From: Desulfosediminicola ganghwensis
GTDB lineage: Bacteria; Desulfobacterota; Desulfobulbia; Desulfobulbales; Desulfocapsaceae
Length of the DNA: 64,000 nucleotides
Reading direction: 5' to 3'
Assembly (NCBI RefSeq): GCF_005116675.2
Contig: NZ_CP050699.1
Location: forward strand, 4,831,001 to 4,895,000
In this document: positions 62,468 to 64,000 of the stretch, piece by piece
How the letters are laid out: every line of letters begins with the position of its first letter
How positions within the stretch are numbered: position 1 is the stretch's first letter
Translations under genes and position numbers: made by a program
The notes under the pieces: model-generated
What the model saw: the letters and a program-made list of their open reading frames with translations, nothing else
The model's database searches: none
Told to the model about the DNA's origin: nothing

Positions 62468-63913
62468 TCAATCAGGATAATCGTGGCACAGTTCACAATC
62501 CTGTTCAATATAATCACCATCTTCTGTTTCATGGCTATCATTATGACATCTGAAACAGCCATACCCATCATCCTCATATTGATGACCGTTGTGTGCCTTA
62601 TATGTGCCCCAGGTCACTTTCATTTTGGGCCAGACGTTGCCCATGTATGAAGCCAGCAGATAATCAGCTGCCGCACTGAGTTGAGTGCCATTTTCAGAAA
62701 TAAACTCTGCTCCGTTACGCTTGGCCTGAAGTTCAAAAAGGTGCCTTTTGATGCCTTCCTGGGCCTTGGCACGATCCTCATAGCTCTTAGTCAGAACCGT
62801 CATTGAATCTTCCCTGATGCCTGGAATCTCCCCATCCAGCTTTTTGGCGTATATGCCGTTATCAACTGTTACCTCCAGATCCCCATAGAGATGTGAGGTA
62901 AGATTGTGGCAATCCAGACAATCCATCACCCTCCAATGCTCCCCCTCTTCCTCTTCGCCATCACTTCCGTCATAATCATAGACCCGCTCCTCTCCATCAG
63001 CGTCAGTTACCCGTATTTTACCGATCAGCGTTCTTTCCCTGTTAAGGGAGTGATACTCAATCTGGACATTATTACTCACATGCCAGTGAATACCTTCAAA
63101 CTCATCGGTAAATGGATTAGGTCCCCCGATATTGAGGGCAAGTTCGGTAACATCCGGGTTCAACTGGTCAGTATTGCTGTACTCGATAAACTTTTTCACT
63201 TTCTGACCATAAAATTTTTCTGGCCAGTGGCATTCTTCGCAAATGTCCCTGGCAGGACGAAGATCCTGGATGGGTGTTGCTATGGGCACATGGTAACTGT
63301 TGGTCATAACAGCCCATACCTGTCTCAAACCTGATAATTTAGCCTTGACATACCATTTCGCACCTGAACCGATATGGCACTCTACGCATTTCACCCTGGC
63401 ATGCCCGGAACGCTGGTACACTGTATAGGAGTTGTCCATTACCGTATGACAAACCGTTCCGCAGAAGTAATTTGAGTCGGTAAAGTGATAGGCTTCATAG
63501 GCAAATACTCCAAAAACAGCCACGTTGACTACGGTTAAAACTATAAAGAGGGAGACCGCCCGGCGATGATATTTGTTACCAAAGTCGAGAATGAGTTTAT
63601 CACTTGCCAGGCTACCTCGAAACCATCTCTTTCTCCGCATGTAATAGGCAACCGGGATGAGAATCAGCCCGAGCAACACCCCTGCCGGAAATACCATGAA
63701 GGTAATTATCGAAGCATATTGATTCTCAATCAGGCCTGCCACGTGTCCAAACAACCCAAGGATGAGCAACGTAAAACTCACAGTAGTAAGGCCCACACCA
63801 AACAGACCCAATGGAGTTTTCCAGGAAACCCCAAACTGTTCCTGCCAGGTCAGTTCCTCAAATTTTTTGCGATGTTCCTTAATTACTTCGTTATCCGGTA
63901 CGTTCTCAGCCAT
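62468..63913 (-). CDS. NapC/NirT-type membrane multihaem cytochrome c
   Basis: A 481-residue quinol-linked cytochrome. Two helices near residues 35-60 and 65-90 and one near 120-140 anchor it. Haem motifs follow in order: CGTVCH (a Cx3CH form) with HTVM, CVECH, CEECH, CLDCH, CFRCH and CELCH, so up to six haems, one of them atypical. The order CGTVCHTVM, then HARVKCVECHIG, is that of NapC/NrfH-like quinol dehydrogenases widened by a C-terminal part. It probably passes electrons from menaquinol to a periplasmic partner, which is not in the window. The ATG at 63913 has GGGAG eight bases upstream; a TTG at 63931 is less likely. Confidence 0.88.
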   Translation of the reverse strand: MAENVPDNEVIKEHRKKFEELTWQEQFGVSWKTPLGLFGVGLTTVSFTLLILGLFGHVAGLIENQYASIITFMVFPAGVLLGLILIPVAYYMRRKRWFRGSLASDKLILDFGNKYHRRAVSLFIVLTVVNVAVFGVFAYEAYHFTDSNYFCGTVCHTVMDNSYTVYQRSGHARVKCVECHIGSGAKWYVKAKLSGLRQVWAVMTNSYHVPIATPIQDLRPARDICEECHWPEKFYGQKVKKFIEYSNTDQLNPDVTELALNIGGPNPFTDEFEGIHWHVSNNVQIEYHSLNRERTLIGKIRVTDADGEERVYDYDGSDGEEEEGEHWRVMDCLDCHNLTSHLYGDLEVTVDNGIYAKKLDGEIPGIREDSMTVLTKSYEDRAKAQEGIKRHLFELQAKRNGAEFISENGTQLSAAADYLLASYMGNVWPKMKVTWGTYKAHNGHQYEDDGYGCFRCHNDSHETEDGDYIEQDCELCHDYPD

Positions 63914-64000
63914 CTGGTTACTCCCTCTCAATAATTATTTCAAGATATCGAAATTACAGCCAGTATCGAAGCCGGTTCCTGAAATTACCCGGTGCACGTT

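Noticed and set aside
1-64000. CRISPR arrays, rRNA operons, complete insertion sequences, toxin-antitoxin or restriction genes
   Set aside because: No regularly spaced repeats, rRNA sequence, transposase or such gene pairs were seen; the only mobile trait is the integrase at the left edge.

Overview
The window looks like a chromosomal segment from a sulfate-reducer-like Desulfobacterota bacterium, probably of the Desulfobulbales. This is an inference from gene content: the futalosine menaquinone genes mqnB and mqnD, the yicC-remA-gmk-rlmB block, zapA followed by a 6S RNA near rny, a membrane cytochrome c of the NapC/NirT type, a Dld-II-type D-lactate dehydrogenase, and NADP-type glutamate dehydrogenase. 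Apart from the extreme left end it is vertically inherited housekeeping and respiratory sequence with few mobile traits.

Layout. 1-1241 is the edge of an integrated element: a leftward tyrosine integrase cut by the window edge, tandem repeats, and the displaced 3' end of tRNA-Arg(TCG) with a terminator behind it. 1.4-18 kb holds rarA, a large hybrid sensor kinase, a D-lactate dehydrogenase, a LysE-type exporter, amrS, bpt, and a receiver/PEP-synthase-like protein translationally close to gdhA. 18.4-23.5 kb is a tight leftward operon (redoxin lipoprotein, NosL, small anchored protein, FtsX-type permease, LolD-type ATPase, polytopic membrane protein) divergent from a small XRE regulator carrying a cysteine-rich two-CW tail; this is the most system-like unexplained locus. 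23.6-31.6 kb holds mobA, mqnD, mqnB, queA, an FmdB zinc ribbon, murI, lolA and an orphan B12-type radical SAM protein of the RiPP-methyltransferase type, with a 34-codon reading frame overlapping its stop. 31.8-47.6 kb is housekeeping: an S1 protein, rlmB-gmk-remA-yicC, skp, pal, an alpha-glucan phosphorylase followed by an unknown gene and a radical SAM gene, a Fur-family regulator, tyrS, rny, 6S RNA, zapA, a ZapB-like coiled coil and a Nudix hydrolase. 47.7-53.5 kb holds a LysM lytic transglycosylase, a MoaE-like protein, a decayed HDOD/hybrid-kinase relic, a YihY-family protein and an orphan PAS kinase. 53.7-62.3 kb is a complete phosphate module, phoB-phoR leftward and phoU-pstC-pstA-pstS-pstB rightward. 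The right end is a six-haem NapC/NirT-type cytochrome c.

Two genes or gene remnants here would be missed by an ordinary complete-ORF search: the edge-truncated integrase and the 6S RNA. Several starts were moved inward because a ribosome binding site sits at an internal ATG (gdhA, rny, amrS, nosL, remA, queA, phoU, pstA, pstS, the cytochrome). All functional statements rest on motif recognition by eye; no database search was possible.
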